Below are positions 32,860 through 46,415 of a stretch of DNA of 64,000 bases, in pieces (positions within the stretch are counted from its first letter, which is position 1; every line of letters begins with the position of its first letter). A program made the translations under genes and the position numbers. The notes under the pieces were generated by a model. The model was not told where the DNA came from. It did not search any database and was given only the letters and a program-made list of their open reading frames with translations. The stretch is taken from the NCBI RefSeq assembly GCF_022965805.1, contig NC_133104.1, positions 24,362,069-24,426,068 of the forward strand. Direction: 5' to 3'. This DNA is from Primulina eburnea. Its lineage: Eukaryota; Streptophyta; Magnoliopsida; Lamiales; Gesneriaceae.

Positions 32860-35800
32860 TATCCTGCCTATGTATTGATAGATACGGGTGCATCCCATAC
32901 TTTTATTTCTGAGAGATTTGCCTTGATACATGCATTACCTGTTGAGTCATTATCTGTTGTAGTGTCTGTCTCTTCACTTTTGGGGAGAGGTTTGATAACA
33001 GTGAATTCTGTTAAACATTGTGTGTTGCAGTATGATGGCAATGAGATAGAGTTAGATTGTATCGTACTTTGGTTTTCTGATTTTGACTGTATTATTGGTA
33101 TCGATATGCTGACCAAGTACAGAGCTACCGTAGATTGTTCCCAGAAAATTGTAAGATTCAGACCTGATATGGCTGATGAGTGGAAATTTTACGGTAAGGG
33201 TTCCAGATCGCGAATTCCTTTGATAACTGCATTGTCTATGATCCATTATTACAGAAAGGAGCAGAGGAATTCTTTGTGTATTCACTAAATGTACTAAAAT
33301 CGAGCCCTACATTGGCAGATTTTTCAGTGGTATGTGAGTTTGCTGACGTCTTCCTAGATGAGATTCCGGGATTGCCTCCAGTTCGAGAGATAGACTTCAG
33401 CATTGAGTTGTTACCAGGTACTGTTCCTATTTCTAAAATTCCATACAGAATGGCACCGATTGAATTGAAAGAATGAAAATAACAGTTAGAAGATTTACTG
33501 GCCAAGGGTTACATTACACCGAGTGTTTCTCCTTGGGGTGCTCCAATATTATTTGTTAGAAAGAAAGACGGTTCAATGAAACTCTGCATTTATTATCGAC
33601 AGTTGAACAAGGATACGGTCAAGAATAATATCCTTTGCCTCGTATCGATGATTTATTTGATCAGTTGCAGGGTTCTTCTGTTTATTCCAAGATCGATATA
33701 AGATCTGGATATCATCAGCTGAGAGTCAGAGATTCTGATATCTCGAAGACATATTTCAGAACCAGGTATGGCCACTATGAGTTTATAGTCATGCCGTTTG
33801 GTTTAACGAATGTTCTAGCTGTATTTATGGGTTTGATGAACCGTACATTTCAGAAATATCTCGATGATTTTGTGATTATTTTTATCGATGACATTCTAAT
33901 ATATTCAAAGAATATGACTGATCATGCTGAACATTTGAGAACCGTATTGAGAATTCTGAGAACTGAGAAACTGTATGCCAAGCTTTCGAAATGTGCATTT
34001 TGGCTGAGACAGGTTGTGTTTTTGGGACACATTATATCTGGAGATGGGATTTCTGTGGATCCTAGAAAAGTTGAGGCCGTGATCAGTTGGCCGAGACCAA
34101 CATCAGTGCCAGAGATACGCAGTTTTATGGGTTTAGCAGGCTATTATCGCCGATTCATTGAAGATTTCTCCAGTATTGCTAAGTCAATTACCGAGCTGAC
34201 TCAGAATAATGCACCGTTTGTTTGTTCAGAGGAGTGTGAATCCAGTTTCTTAGAATTGAAGAAGAGATTAACCAGTGCTCCGGTGTTGACTATCCCGTCA
34301 GGTAATGGTGATTTTATTATTTATTGTGATGCTTCTCACAGAGGACTAGCTTGTGTGATGCAGCGAGGACATGTTATTGCCTATGCCTCAATAAAATAAA
34401 GCCACATGAGACTCGCTATCTGATTCATGATCTTGAATTGGATGCCATTGTATTCTCATTGAATATTTGGTGACACTACCTTTATGGTGAGAAATTTGAG
34501 ATTTATTCTAATCAAAAGAGTCTGAAATATCTGTTTTCACAGTCGGAACTGAATATGATACAACGAAGATGGCTTGATTTATTGAAAGATTTTGATTGGA
34601 AATCAAATATTATCCGGGAAAATCCAATGCAGCAGCTGATGCACTAAGTTGAAAGGTATGTTCTTTATCCTTATCAATGTTTGGTGTTTCAAATTTGATT
34701 GAAGATTGCTGTTTGTCTAGATTAGTATTTGAAACAGATTGTAAACCTTTGAGACTCTATGTCGTTCAAGTTGAACCAGAGCTGATTTTGAATTAATGAA
34801 GCACAGAGAGTTGATCAGAATATTCAGAACTCGATTTTGATGATCAAAACAGGGCATCAATCAGAGTATCAGGTTCGTAATGATGTATTATATGTGAGTA
34901 ATCGTCTTGTGATGCCAGATGTTTCATATTTGAAACAGGAGATCTTGTCAGAAGCACACAGTAGTCGATTCAATATTCATCCTGATAGCAGAAAGATGTA
35001 CAATGATTTGAAAAAACAGTTTTGGTGGAAACAGATGAAAGCAGATATTGCAGATTTTGTATCCAAATATCTGAATTGCCAATAGATGAAAGCAAAAATA
35101 AAGAAATCAGGAGGTCTGTTGCATAGCTTATCTATTCCTGAATGGAAATGAGATCACATTTCCATGAATTTTGTTACGAAGCTACCACGTTCCTCCCAAG
35201 GTTGTGATGTGATTTGGGTTGTTATTGATAGATTGACCAAATCAACATGTTTTATTCATTACAAGATGACGTACAGACATGACTAGATGGCAGAGATTTA
35301 TGTCAGAGAAGTGGTCAGATTGCATGGAGTGCTGAAGTCGATTGTATCAGGTCGTGATCCTCGATTTACTTCGCATTTTGGCACAGTTTGCAGCAAGCTC
35401 TAGGTACGAAATTGCATTTGGGCAACTAGATTTTGGCACTAGTTGGCAAGATTCTTTGCCACTTTGTGAATTTTCATACAACAACAGCTATCAGACGAAT
35501 ATAGAGATGGCTGCATTTGAGGCGTTGTACGGCAAGAAGTGCAGGTCCCCTCTTTATTGGGATGATATCTCTGAGGTACAAGAACTTGGGCCTGATATGA
35601 TTCGATATATAATAGAGAAAGTGAAGATAATTCAGAAAAGAATGAAGATAGCTCAGGATAGACAGTCCAAATATGCCAATGTTCGATGACGACCGTTGGT
35701 ATTTGAGGAAGGAGACAAATTATTTCTGAAAATTTCTCCTTTCAGAGGCGTTGTAAAATTTGGCAAGAAAGGGAAGTTGTCTCCACGATATATTGGGCCG

Positions 35801-36130
35801 TACGAGATTCTCAATAAGATAGGTGATCGTGCCTATCGACTCGCTCTACCTCCATCTCTATCTAGAATACATGATGCATTTCATGTATCTTTATTGCAGA
35901 AATATCTCCTGATGCTTATCATATTCTTCAGCCAGATGAAGCCGAACTCGACGAGACACTGAGTTATTTTGAAAAACCGATCCAAATCCTTGATCGTAAA
36001 GAAAAACGGCTCAGAACGAAGACTATTCTGCTTGTGAAAGTTCAGTGGAGTCATCATGGCATTGAAGAAGCTACTTGGGAGACTGAATCAGATATGATAC
36101 AGAAATTCCAAGAGTTATTTCACTTATGTG
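32860..36130 (+). pseudogene. Broken pol: protease, RT, RNase H, integrase, chromodomain
   Basis: Protease: LIDTGASHTF at 32875 onwards, with the catalytic Asp kept; the frame ends at 33288. RT: 33276-34399 in shifted pieces, with a FIDD active site near 33886 in place of the usual YxDD-type box and MPFGLTNV ahead of it. RNase [13 protein letters not shown] near 34312, then stops. Integrase: zinc-binding part at 34837-35085. Its catalytic core has in-frame stops, and the second Asp reads SGRDPRF where SDRDPRF is usual. The chromodomain follows (ILDRKEKRL near 35990). Several stops and frameshifts make the whole unit non-functional. Domains keep chromovirus order, so decay came after insertion. 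Confidence 0.88.
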
Positions 36131-36204
36131 AGTTTCATGTTTAGCTTATGTTATACATTTCTTATTGTATCTGATTTTCTTGCCTGTGATTTCTAGGACA
36201 AAAT

Positions 36205-36224
36205 CAGATTTTAGAGGGGAGAAT
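36205..36224 (+). promoter_or_regulatory. Polypurine tract
   Basis: TTTTAGAGGGGAGAAT abuts the TG of the 3' LTR, after TTCTAGGACAAAATCAGA, the tail motif of this lineage. Confidence 0.8.
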
Positions 36225-38033
36225 TGTAATGTCCGAGATTATATTATTGTAATCAGAAATCATTAATTGATAAATTGATGTTATTATAGAAGGAAAAGAC
36301 CGAGAAAGCCAAGAGGAAGACATGTATTATGTGCGAAGACAGAACACCTCACTCATATGCGCGAGAAGAAGCGCGCATATGCGCGAGCATGGCAGAAGAC
36401 CTCGTTCATATGTACGAGAAGAGGGCGTGCATATGCGTGAGTATGTGAAGAGAAAAAATTCCGAGACAGTAGGTCTCACGCATATGCGCGAAGACTGGGC
36501 GCTCATATGCGCGAGCACTTGAAGTGTTATGCGACGAGACAGTAGGTCTCGCGCAATGCGCCATTGAGGGTCGCGCATATGCGTGAGACGTGCAGTACAA
36601 AGAAGTTGGCCACTTGTCCTAGCCATGCATATATTATGTAAGTTCTCCCTTTTCTTCAGAATTACATCAAGGAAACGAGAAAGCTCCCTAGGAATCTTCA
36701 AGTCTTCTCATATTTTAGAATTGCGATTTCGCGAGATCCCCCCGTCTGATTTTTTATCCGAGTTTAGTACCGTGTTTCTCTCAAAAAAGGCTTCACACGG
36801 ATGTAAGTTTTCTTATGTTTTGTTATGGTTTGAAAATCTGATATTGAAGGAATCACGATATGATATATATTATGTGTTCCTGACATTGTAGTAATCATAT
36901 AATCGAAACCAGATCGGAGAACAGATACCGTATGAAATTGTTATGATTTTCATATGTGATTTGATTGAGATTATACAGATTTGGTATCAGATTGTGTTGT
37001 TGATTGATTATGAGTTATTGATATTGAAGTCTATTAATATTGTATTGCCGGTATTTCGAAATTGTACTTTTATGCCATCAGAATTTGATAAGATTGAGAT
37101 GTCTTGTTTGAATGGAATAATGACATTGTATTTCTTGAATATGTCATGCCAGATTGGCATTGAAGATAGAGCAAAGCCAAAACCCCGAGAAAAGAAATGT
37201 ATAAATCAATGTTAACCGGGAGATACAACTTGAGTTAGATTCGACTTGAGTTTCCCAAAACCACATACTTGCTTGTTATTATTTTAATACCTTTGTATTA
37301 CTCGAATGTGTATGCTTATTCTATTGATTTATAGATAAGCAGAGAATAGAAGATAGATATCAAGAACGAGTCTTTGGCAGATATGCCTAGTCTTCGGCAG
37401 AGGTGCCAAGACACTGAATGTTTGGTTTATATTGATGTGCTTAGGAGTAGATCGACTCATATTGAAGAGATTCAATATAATGTGCCAACGTTCGGGAACC
37501 GGGATCCCTAGACTAGAGAAAATTCGAGTCAAAGATTAAGAGTCAAAGAGTTTGATTTATAGTTTTATATCGATTCATGTCTTTCAGATTTGATACATGT
37601 TATTGATAACTGTTATATGCTTTTGTAAATGTTTATATGAAATGCATGTATACATTGTTTATACTGGGAATTATATTGTCACCGGAGTTATTCGGCTGTT
37701 GTTGTGTTTGTATGTGTGCATGACAACAGGTGGGACAAGATCGGGGTCAAGAAGAGGATGAGAGATCAAGATTAGAGTGGAGATCCGGACTTAGAAGTAG
37801 ATTTGATTTTCAGCACTTGATGTAGTTGTTGAACACTAGCTGATTATGATTTTATTCTGTATAAGACTTGTACTTCGGATCATGTGTAGATATTTCACTT
37901 GAGTTGTAAATGAAATAAGATTAACTATGATATGTTGCGCACTTATGTCTTATTTTTTTTAAAAAAATTTAGACCCAACACAATTAATTGATCCACTTAA
38001 TCCTTGAAGATGAATTAGGTACGGGTCCTCACA
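36225..38033 (+). mobile_element. 3' LTR (1809 bp), GCGCATATGCGC family
   Basis: It opens TGTAATGTCCGAG and ends GGGTCCTCACA. It parallels the 5' LTR with many substitutions and small gaps, which indicates an older insertion than the 8350-11536 element. The array (36348-36592), donor-like site (36801) and conserved block (37680-37735) are all present. Confidence 0.9.
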
Positions 38034-38870
38034 ATGGCAGCCTCTTAACACAAATTAAACATGATTTTTGAATCAACAAACAAGAGTTAAACACATGCAT
38101 GTGAATAGTTGCGAAAATTATAACTTGAGTGCATTGTTTTCTTTCAAAACATGTTCAAATGAATATGATGGTGTGATAGATGATTGAAAGAAAGAAATAT
38201 GGCGTGCCTTTGCGTTATAAACGCACGAGTTTTTGTTGACGAATCGAAGAACGACGACACGAAGACTATAGCTTAATTTTCCTTGCAACCTTCGAATTTT
38301 CCTTTCAATTATGATGTGTGTGTGCCATGTAAAACTTGAGAAGGAAGACTTTGATTTGTAAAGGGGGTGTGGGGCGTCTGAATTCCTCAGAGTGGGGAGG
38401 GTTTTTGCACTTTAAATAGATAATTAAAACACTAACCAAGATTTGGCCCATTAAGGAGGTAATTAGGCCCATTAGTGCTTTAATTAAAGTATAATATTAA
38501 TTTTGTTAAAATAAGTTTGTGAATTTATTAGCCGAGTTGTCAAAACGTCCGCATTTTTCTTTAAAAACCAACACCGATAAAATTTACGTCCCAACGTATA
38601 AAATCACTTCAAAACCCATTATTTTTTTAAAAAAAGAAAAAGCATCACCCTTCATTTAAATAATTAAAAAAAAATTAACCAATAAAAACATTTTACATTT
38701 TTCAACCCTCGGTTTCCGTTCCTCGATCACAACTCGACTAATTCTTAAAATTACTTTTTAATGTAACCATGCAGAAAAGTATATTTTAAACATGCAAATA
38801 TACACAACATACTTAATTAATGTAATTAAAACATTTAATAAAATACAAGAGAATTCAATAATTACATGCA

Positions 38871-41048
38871 TGTGGGGACCCGAACGCCGATCTTTTCTTA
38901 ATCTTCTTTGGGATTTAATTATCAATTAAGATAAAACCGGGTCTAAAAATTTTTCATTTAAAATACAAGTGCGGAAGGTAATGCATCTAAATAATATACA
39001 TATCTGTATAAAAGTACAAATCTTGTACAACATGTTTCTAGATCAAATTAATCTAAGGTTCAACTACTAAAGTTCCAGTAATAAAACCTATCTATACCCA
39101 AGTCCGGAATCACCACGCTAAAATAATCTTCTCTCATCATCTTCTGACCCCGATCTTGTCCCACCTGTTGTCATGCACACATACAAAACAAGACAACAGC
39201 CGGATAACTCCGGTGAGAATAAATCCCAGTATAAAACATGGTAAGCATGTATAGAAACAATCTAAATCATAAAACATGATATCATAAACCTATTCAAAAG
39301 TAATAGATTTCATAATCTATGAAATCAAATCAAAATAAGTATGCAACTCAAATCAGATAAACATGCAATTTAACTCAAATCATATAAACATGTGATCATA
39401 ACTGAAAGCAATAAACATGGGTTTCATAGTCTATGAAACCACATCTATAAATACATGCAGATCTAGTCAAATCATATCTAGACTCGACTCAAATATAACT
39501 CTAGGGATCCCGGTGTGAATAAGACGTCACTGATCTATCACCTACCCTCCCAATCGGGGTGACTGTACGTCTTATTCCTAGACTTCGGTCTGATCTGTAT
39601 CCACATTTACAATAGGAGAATGATTTTCCCCTAAGCTGTGATATCACCGAACGTCTAGAAGTATGACTGATCTGTCAAGACTCCCTATCTTAAATGCAAT
39701 GCGTAACAAACTGTAAACAAAGCATAGCATAGCATATCAGCATATAAACAAAACATATTCATATCAGAATATAACAATAATCTAGTATGTGATTTTGTTG
39801 GGAAACTCAAATAGGATCTTATTTGAGTTATATCATCCCGAATATCACATGAATTATAACTTTTTCGTCCCTGTCTGACGAAGACGAGGTCTGGTATTCC
39901 AATATGTCCATACCTGATCTGGCAATGACAATATCGAATACATTGTATCAGTGAATAACTCAATACACAATCTGTTCTGATCAATACTCAAATCGGTATA
40001 CAATCTGATCAAATTCAACAGTATAATCATGAATCTCAATCAATATCATATCTGATCAATCTAAATCAATACTAAATCTGATCAATCTAAATCAGCTGAT
40101 GTTTCGACGGCATAACAATACTATCTGAATAACCCTGTCAATCTGAACATCACAAATATAATTCTAGAACCCATAATCTGTGTCACTACAATTCATAATC
40201 TGAATACTAACACAATTCTGGTATAGAACCTCAGTCAATATCTTTCAAAAATCATTACAATTACAGAAACAGTCTGCTCTTTAATCTGCCTTCAATTCTA
40301 CAATGTCTACGGTAGTAGAAACACCATATCTGAATCATATTCGATTCTAGCAACATCATATTCAAAACATCTCAAAACGTAATAAAACTTACGTCCTTGT
40401 GTAGCTCGTGTCACGAGGAACTCAGAACTGAAGTCGAATTTGAATTCTGACGGGCGGATTTCTAACAATCGCAACTTTAAAAGGCGTAAGGAATTTCTCT
40501 CAAAGCCTCGCCCCTTTCCACTGAATTTCTGATGATTTATTGTGTCAATCATCCATATATATATTGCATTCAAGGTCGGAAATCGTGGCTTATTTTTCAA
40601 GCAACACGCATGACCGCGGGTGCGGTCGTGTCATGCACCGTGGGTGCGCTCATGCTTCGGCATTATCTTCATTTTTCTCGAAAGCTTCGACCGCAGGTGC
40701 GATCTTGTTCTTACCGCGGGTGCGGTCACACCACCGCGGGTGCGATCTTGTTCCTACCGCGGGTGCGGTCTTGGTTCGAATAAATTTGCCAACTTTTTGT
40801 CCATGCACCGCGGGTGCGGTCTTGGTTGCACCGCGGGTGCGGTGATGCTTCGGCCTCACCTTCAAAATTCCATTATTGCATGACCGCGATTGCACTCCTG
40901 TTCTAAGCGCGGGTGCGGTCTTGCAAACCCTATTTCTCATGTCTTTTCTTCCCTCATCGCACATCATGCATTCTCAGATCTTCCGAGTCTCACGTTAATG
41001 AAGATTAATAATCTTGGTTTATCAATTCTATATTTCTCGGGCCTTACA
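38871..41048 (-). mobile_element. 3' LTR (2178 bp) of the minus-strand element, CACCGCGGGTGCG family
   Basis: On the minus strand it opens TGTAAGGCCCGAG, next to a polypurine tract (complement of 41049-41064, TAAGAGGGGGAGAAA). It ends GTTCGGGTCCCCACA. It includes the array at 40611-40922, a donor-like GTAAGT (complement of 40387-40392) and the conserved block (39160-39217). Confidence 0.9.
40611..40922. repeat. CpG-rich palindromic array, ACCGCGGGTGCGGTC type
   Basis: About eleven units around ACCGCGGGTGCGGTC, centred on the palindrome CCGCGG, alternate with spacers such as TTGTTCTTACC or ATGCTTCGG. The LTR at 47219 carries the same core in the other orientation (GCGCACCCGCGGTG). Confidence 0.9.
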
Positions 41049-43762
41049 TTTCTCCCCCTCTTAGATCTGAGTTCGTCCTCGAACTCATACGTAATCAATT
41101 CAGATATATCAGGAGAAGTGTATAGTCTCGTTTAAATCAAAACTCATATCAATGAACCCGTTCTGAAATCTCTTTCTTGTATTAACCTCTGATTCCAAAT
41201 CTGGAATAAAACTTCATGAAGTGTATTGTCATAATACTTCTTAAACTAACTCTGACAGAATCAATCTTGCCATGTGGGTTATACCACATCCGTATAAACC
41301 AATCACAGTTCAAAACAATACCCGTAATTGTTATCTAATCTGTTTATCCCAATCAAAGACCTCTACCATCACCAGCTTCAAATACCAATCGTCATCATCC
41401 GACGTTGGTTTCTTAAATCTGTTCATTCTGAACTATCTTCATCTTCTTTCGAATTTTCTTCAAAAGAATTCTGTAGTATTCACTGTATATTGTCTTGTCT
41501 ATAACTATCTCATTACCCATCTGATAAGTTGATAGCTGTTGTCACACAGTGATAATAAGTCATATCAATTAGTGCTAACATCCCGCACTAAAGCTGTACC
41601 AAAATCTTCCAATATCTGGATAATACATTCTGACTCAATCTGTAAAACCATCTAAGAGAGAGCTCGTGATATATTCTGTCACGAATACAAACTCAAGCAA
41701 AATCACAATCTGACATAATCTACTGTGGCATTCTGATCTTTCTGACCACTTCTCTGACAACGATCTGTGTCATTTGGTCATGTTTGTACGTTATCTGGTA
41801 CAAACTGATAGATATAGATTGAACAATCTGTCAATCATAATCATGTCATCTCATAATCTGGAAAGTATTGTAGTAATCTCATTACGAAATTCATCGAATT
41901 ATACTCCCCATTTCTAGTCAAAACTATACAAATTCTGTAAGAAATCTTCTGATCTTTATCTTTCTGTCTTTTCTGTTAGCGATTCAGACATATCAGTACA
42001 ATTTCTGCCAACATTTCAATACAAATTCTGTCACCACTGATCTAATCTGTCTATATCAACTCTATCTGTTCGAATACAATCCATTCTCAATTATCAAACT
42101 GAGAATTGAATCCACTACGGTGCATTTCTGACCCTATCTGTGATATCTGATTCAAAGTATTCGATATAACAAATAAGTTAATAACATAAATTAAAGAAGA
42201 AATACCTACCTGGTAATCCGTTCTGACTGTCAATATCAAATTCTGTTGACAACTCTGAAACATTCTGATATCACAAGATAATCATTCCTATACGGTACAA
42301 ATCACATATCTGTTATTCTGCTCGATGTTCTGCTCTGATTATCACATTCAAGTACTGAACATTCTGATCACATTTCTGAACTACTATAATTCTCGGATTC
42401 AGCTCTGATTCGGTTTGAACTGTATATAACCTCGACGGTTACAATAATCTGTAGCATATACGGATTCAAAACAACAATAATATCAAATCAAAGACGAAAT
42501 ATCAATATCTTATACAGATCTAGTGAGTTCAGTGAACTCATAAAACAATGATTTCTGGTAAATATCTTCATGTTATTCTGATCAACTGTTATATCTCATC
42601 TGCAAATCAAATATGCTCCCCCAAAACAATATAAGATGTCTCAAATACTGATTTAGAACAATAAAAATATTCAGCAGATATAAAGCAACAGGCGAAAATA
42701 AATAATCTGCCAAATCAGACAAAATACATTTCTGACAATTCTGACATTTCTGAAATTTCTGATATTTCTGATATCAGTATCCTATCTGTCACTGATTGCA
42801 ATCTCAACTGTGTCAAAATCAATCTGTATACTTACTTCAGATATCGCATACTCTGAATACAATCTGTTTCAAGCAGGATTCTTATCTGAATAATTTCTGT
42901 ATACAATCATCACAGTTCTCAGAATATTCAATACAATCTTCAGATATTCTATTCCATCAATCAGATGCTACAATTATATCAAAATCTCATAGATACAATG
43001 AGCATAAAATCATCAGAACATCTCTGAATATACTGAAACATGCCAAAGAGGAACACTAGATCAAATGTAACTCCTGGTTGGTACTCTTCTACTGATCTTT
43101 CAATCCATTCTGTATCATTCTGTATACTCAATATCATTCTGTACTGAATTCTAAAATAACAATCAGTATCTGATTTGAATTCAATTCTGAAATTTATCTT
43201 TCTGATATAAATTAAATCTAACATCTTATCTAGGCAAACATTAGCCAACTCATGCATTATTGGCAAATCTGCCAATGCTAGACTCGATTTCAGTAAATCT
43301 ACTGAATACATCAGGATACCATCTGTTCCTTTCTGTATTAATCGAGTTATAGACAATCTAAATATCACACGAATTCTGAATCTAGAATAATTACTGTGAC
43401 ATCTCTAGTCATCAACCATATCTGGTCTGAATCTTGTACTCTCCTGAAAGAGATCTATAATAGTTCTGTACTTGTTCAGCATATTAACATCAATAATGCG
43501 GTCAAATCAGAAACACAAGTACGTCAAAATCTAACTCAATCTCAGTCTCATCTTACTGTAGTATACAATATGTTACAGAAATCTCTGATATCAATCTTTC
43601 TTTCCCAAAAGGTATAAAGATCAATACTACGGCAATACAGACTCAACATGTACCATATATATATCAGTGCAATTCAATCAAAGATAATCGTAGGGAATGC
43701 ATTAGTATATATCAATACATATGCAATCTAATCATAAAAGAATAGTACCTGTCACTATATCA
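41049..43762 (-). mobile_element. Decayed interior without recognisable RT or integrase
   Basis: On the minus strand, 43368-42979 still resembles the segment between protease and RT ([30 protein letters not shown]). The rest is rich in TCTGAT/ATCAGA words and full of stops, with no catalytic motif visible. The autonomous functions were lost by deletion and drift. Confidence 0.6.
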
Positions 43763-44635
43763 TCAAGTGCCTCTTGGGTCTGTTCCTTGGTCACTACCAC
43801 CAGATGGTCCAGCTCCCTGAAATCTGCGGAAACCTCTTTGTGGACAGACTCTCGCAAAATGTCCAGGCTGTCTACAAATATTGCATCTACCAAGCACTCC
43901 TTGGCATTGCTCTGAGGAATGTCTCCCTCCGCAAATCCTACAATAGAATTCAGTATGGCTTGGACTGTAACCACTTGAGCTAGAGGAACCACTTCCCATC
44001 TTTTTGAATGGCTTCTTTCGAGCTTTCAGCAAATCTTGCTTCCCACTCGTACTACCGCGATCAAATCTGAGAGGGGATTGCTGTGTCTGGGGTTGCTTCA
44101 CACACAACCTCCCTAGCTGTCTAATCAGACTCACCTCAGCTCTCTTCGCTCTTCTCAGGATGTCAGCAAAATGGTAAGGTCGCTGCAGATTCATAAATGC
44201 AACTACCTCCGAATTCAACCCTTTAATGAACTGATTTACTATAGCTTCATCATTTCCAGCTAAATGAGGAGCAAAACGCAGTAGAGTAGAGAATTTAGCC
44301 ACATATCCTTCCACATTCAATTGACCTTGGCTCAAATTCTCAAACTCTGCTTTCTTGTCCTCTCGGTACGAGGTTGAGAAAAATCTTCGATAAAATTCAG
44401 TTCTGAATATTTTCCACGAAATCACTGTACCTCTCTGTTCCCACATTCTTCTATTGGTAATCCACCAATTCTTGGCGGCTTCTCGTAACTGATAAGGTAC
44501 CATTTTAACTCTCTGTTCATCTGTACAATCAAGTAAATCGAACAGTATTTCTATATCATCAAACCAGTTCTGACAATCTTCGGACGTCTCGATACCATTC
44601 AGAATCGGCGGCTGCAATAACTGAAATTCTTTCAT
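43763..44635 (-). pseudogene. gag of the minus-strand element (290 codons, start altered)
   Basis: The gag core is present (QNWFDDIEILFDLLD, AAKNWWITNRRMWEQRG, FIKGLNSEVV). Two zinc-knuckle-like clusters follow, CRICGGRHSSEQC and CNICRQPGHFARVC; the second is a CCHC knuckle that binds genomic RNA. The usual start MPPRR would fall at about 44714, where the minus strand reads ATATCGCCTCGGAG, so the ATG is damaged. The first ATG in frame lies at 44635, inside the gag core. An uninterrupted gag in an element without pol is consistent with selection for packaging, or with chance. Confidence 0.8.
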
Positions 44636-45039
44636 CTTTACTTCTAGCTGAGTTTCTGCTGCATCTATCTGTTCAGACGAAGTACTATCTCTTTCTGGAA
44701 TTCTCCGAGGCGATATATCTGAATATCAAACAATTAGTGCACAATCTATACAATCTGTCTCAGCCCTCCTCTGATCATATACCTCTGATCCAGACTCGGT
44801 TCCGATTCAGTCTTGGTAATTACATGCTGTAGTCAACTCAAATAACAACAACATGTAATAGGGAAAGCAATAAATCATGCTAGCACACACAATGTCAATC
44901 GACATTATAATAAATCTCATGCTAGCAATCACAAGAAAGGAAAGAAAATTCAATCTAACCCGCTCATTCTCTTCTATCCCAATCTATCTCAGTCTAAAGG
45001 ATCTATCAGTTCTGACTATCTCAATCTAAATGATCTATC

Positions 45040-45056
45040 GTTCTGATACCACCTGT
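45040..45056 (-). promoter_or_regulatory. Primer-binding site (initiator Met tRNA)
   Basis: The minus strand reads ACAGGTGGTATCAGAACG directly after the LTR end CCCCACA. TGGTATCAGA is the tRNA match. Confidence 0.85.
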
Positions 45057-46415
45057 TGTGGGGACCCGAATGCTGATCTTTTCTTAATCTTCTTTGGGAT
45101 TTAATTATCAATTAAGATAAAACAGGGTCTAAAAATTGTTCTTTTAAAATACAAGTGCGGAAGGTAATGACATCTAAATAATATACATATCTGTATAAAA
45201 GTACAAATCTTGTACAACATGTTTCTAGATCAAATTAATCTAAGGTTCAACTACTAAAGTTCCAGTAATAAAACCTCTCTATATCCAAGTCCGGAATCAC
45301 CACACTAAACTCATCTTCTCCCATCATCTTCTGACCCCGATCTTGTCCCACCTGTTGTCATGCACACATACAAAACAAGACAACAGCCGGATAACTCCGG
45401 TGAGAATAAATCCCAGTATAAAACATGGTAAGCATGTATAGAAACAATCTAAATCATAAAACATGATATCATAAACCTATTCAAAAGTAATAGATTTCAT
45501 AATCTATGAAATCAAATCAAAATAAGTATGCAACTCAAATCAGATAAACATGCAATTTAACTCAAATCATATAAACATGTGATCATAACTGAAAGCAATA
45601 AACATGGGTTTCATAGTCTATGAAACCACATCTATAAATACATGCAGATCTAGTCAAATCATATCTAGACTCGACTCAAATATAACTCTAGGGATCCCGG
45701 TGTGAATAAGACGTCACTGATCTATCACCTACCCTCCCAATCGGGGTGACTGTACGTCTTATTCCTAGACTTCGGTCTGATCTGTATCCACATTTACAAT
45801 AGGAGAATGATTTTCCCCTAAGCTGTGATATCACCGAACGTCTAGAAGTATGACTGATCTGTCAAGACTCCCTATCTTAAATGCAATGCGTAACAAACTG
45901 TAAACAAAGCATAGCATAGCATATCAGCATATAAACAAAACATATTCATATCAGAATATAACAATAATCTAGTATGTGATTTTGTTGGGAAACTCAAATA
46001 GGATCTTATTTGAGTTATATCATCCCGAATATCACATGAATTATACCTTTGTCGTCCCTGTCTGACGAAGACGAGGTCTGGTATTCCAATCTGTCCATAC
46101 CTGATCTGGCAATGACAATATCGAATACACTGTATCAGTGAATAACTCAATACACAATCTGTTCTGACCAATACTCAAATCGGTATACAATCTTATCAAA
46201 TTCAATAGTATAATCATGAATCTCAATCAATATCATATATGATCAATCTAAATCAATACTGAATCTGATCAATCTAAATCAGCTGATGTTTCGACGGCAT
46301 AACAATACTATCTGAATAACCCCGTCAATCTGAACATCACAAATATAATTCTAGAACCCATAATCTGTGTCACTACAATTCATAATCTGAATACTAACAC
46401 AATTCTGGTATAGAA
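45057..46415 (-). mobile_element. 5' LTR of the minus-strand element, truncated (1359 bp remain)
   Basis: It matches 38871-40215 nearly base for base. Differences include CGCCGATC against TGCTGATC and ACCGGGTC against ACAGGGTC. The homology stops at TATAGAA (46415), so the U3 part with array and promoter is gone. This copy could no longer start transcription by itself. Confidence 0.9.

Larger units (their letters stand above)
29727..38033 (+). mobile_element. Full-length, decayed Tekay-like chromovirus (8307 bp)
   Basis: The target duplication ATGGC is perfect (29722-29726, 38034-38038). Order is 5' LTR, gag, protease, RT, RNase H, integrase, chromodomain, polypurine tract, 3' LTR. Stops and shifts break every gene, and the primer-binding site is deleted. 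It lies inside a minus-strand LTR. Confidence 0.95.
25003..38870 (-). mobile_element. Minus-strand Tekay-like LTR split by two later insertions
   Basis: The pieces are 25003-25504, 27416-29726 and 38039-38870. They join through the target duplications ATTTT and ATGGC and total about 3.65 kb. On the minus strand they carry the family markers GACTCACTAGGTGTGATT and CATAACCCGAGGACCGACTC, as in the LTR at 4742-7803. Within 27660-27900 a unit of about 120 bp (TGGATCCATCTACATGAAACC ... GTCAACTGAGCCTTGG) occurs twice. The frames at 28801-29362 are proline-rich or antisense and have no domain; I treat them as chance. Confidence 0.7.
38871..46415 (-). mobile_element. Minus-strand Tekay-like derivative, right end lost
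   Basis: Read on the minus strand: 5' LTR (46415 to 45057, its beginning lost), primer-binding site, gag with zinc knuckles, decayed remainder without recognisable RT or integrase, polypurine tract, 3' LTR (41048 to 38871). The LTRs are closely similar where both exist, while the coding interior is badly decayed. The right end breaks off into the scrambled junction at 46416. Confidence 0.85.

Noticed and set aside
40611..40922. Three overlapping plus-strand frames with repeated RGCG-like peptides
   Set aside because: They are simply the GCGGGTGCGGTC repeat read in different frames; there is no start context or domain.
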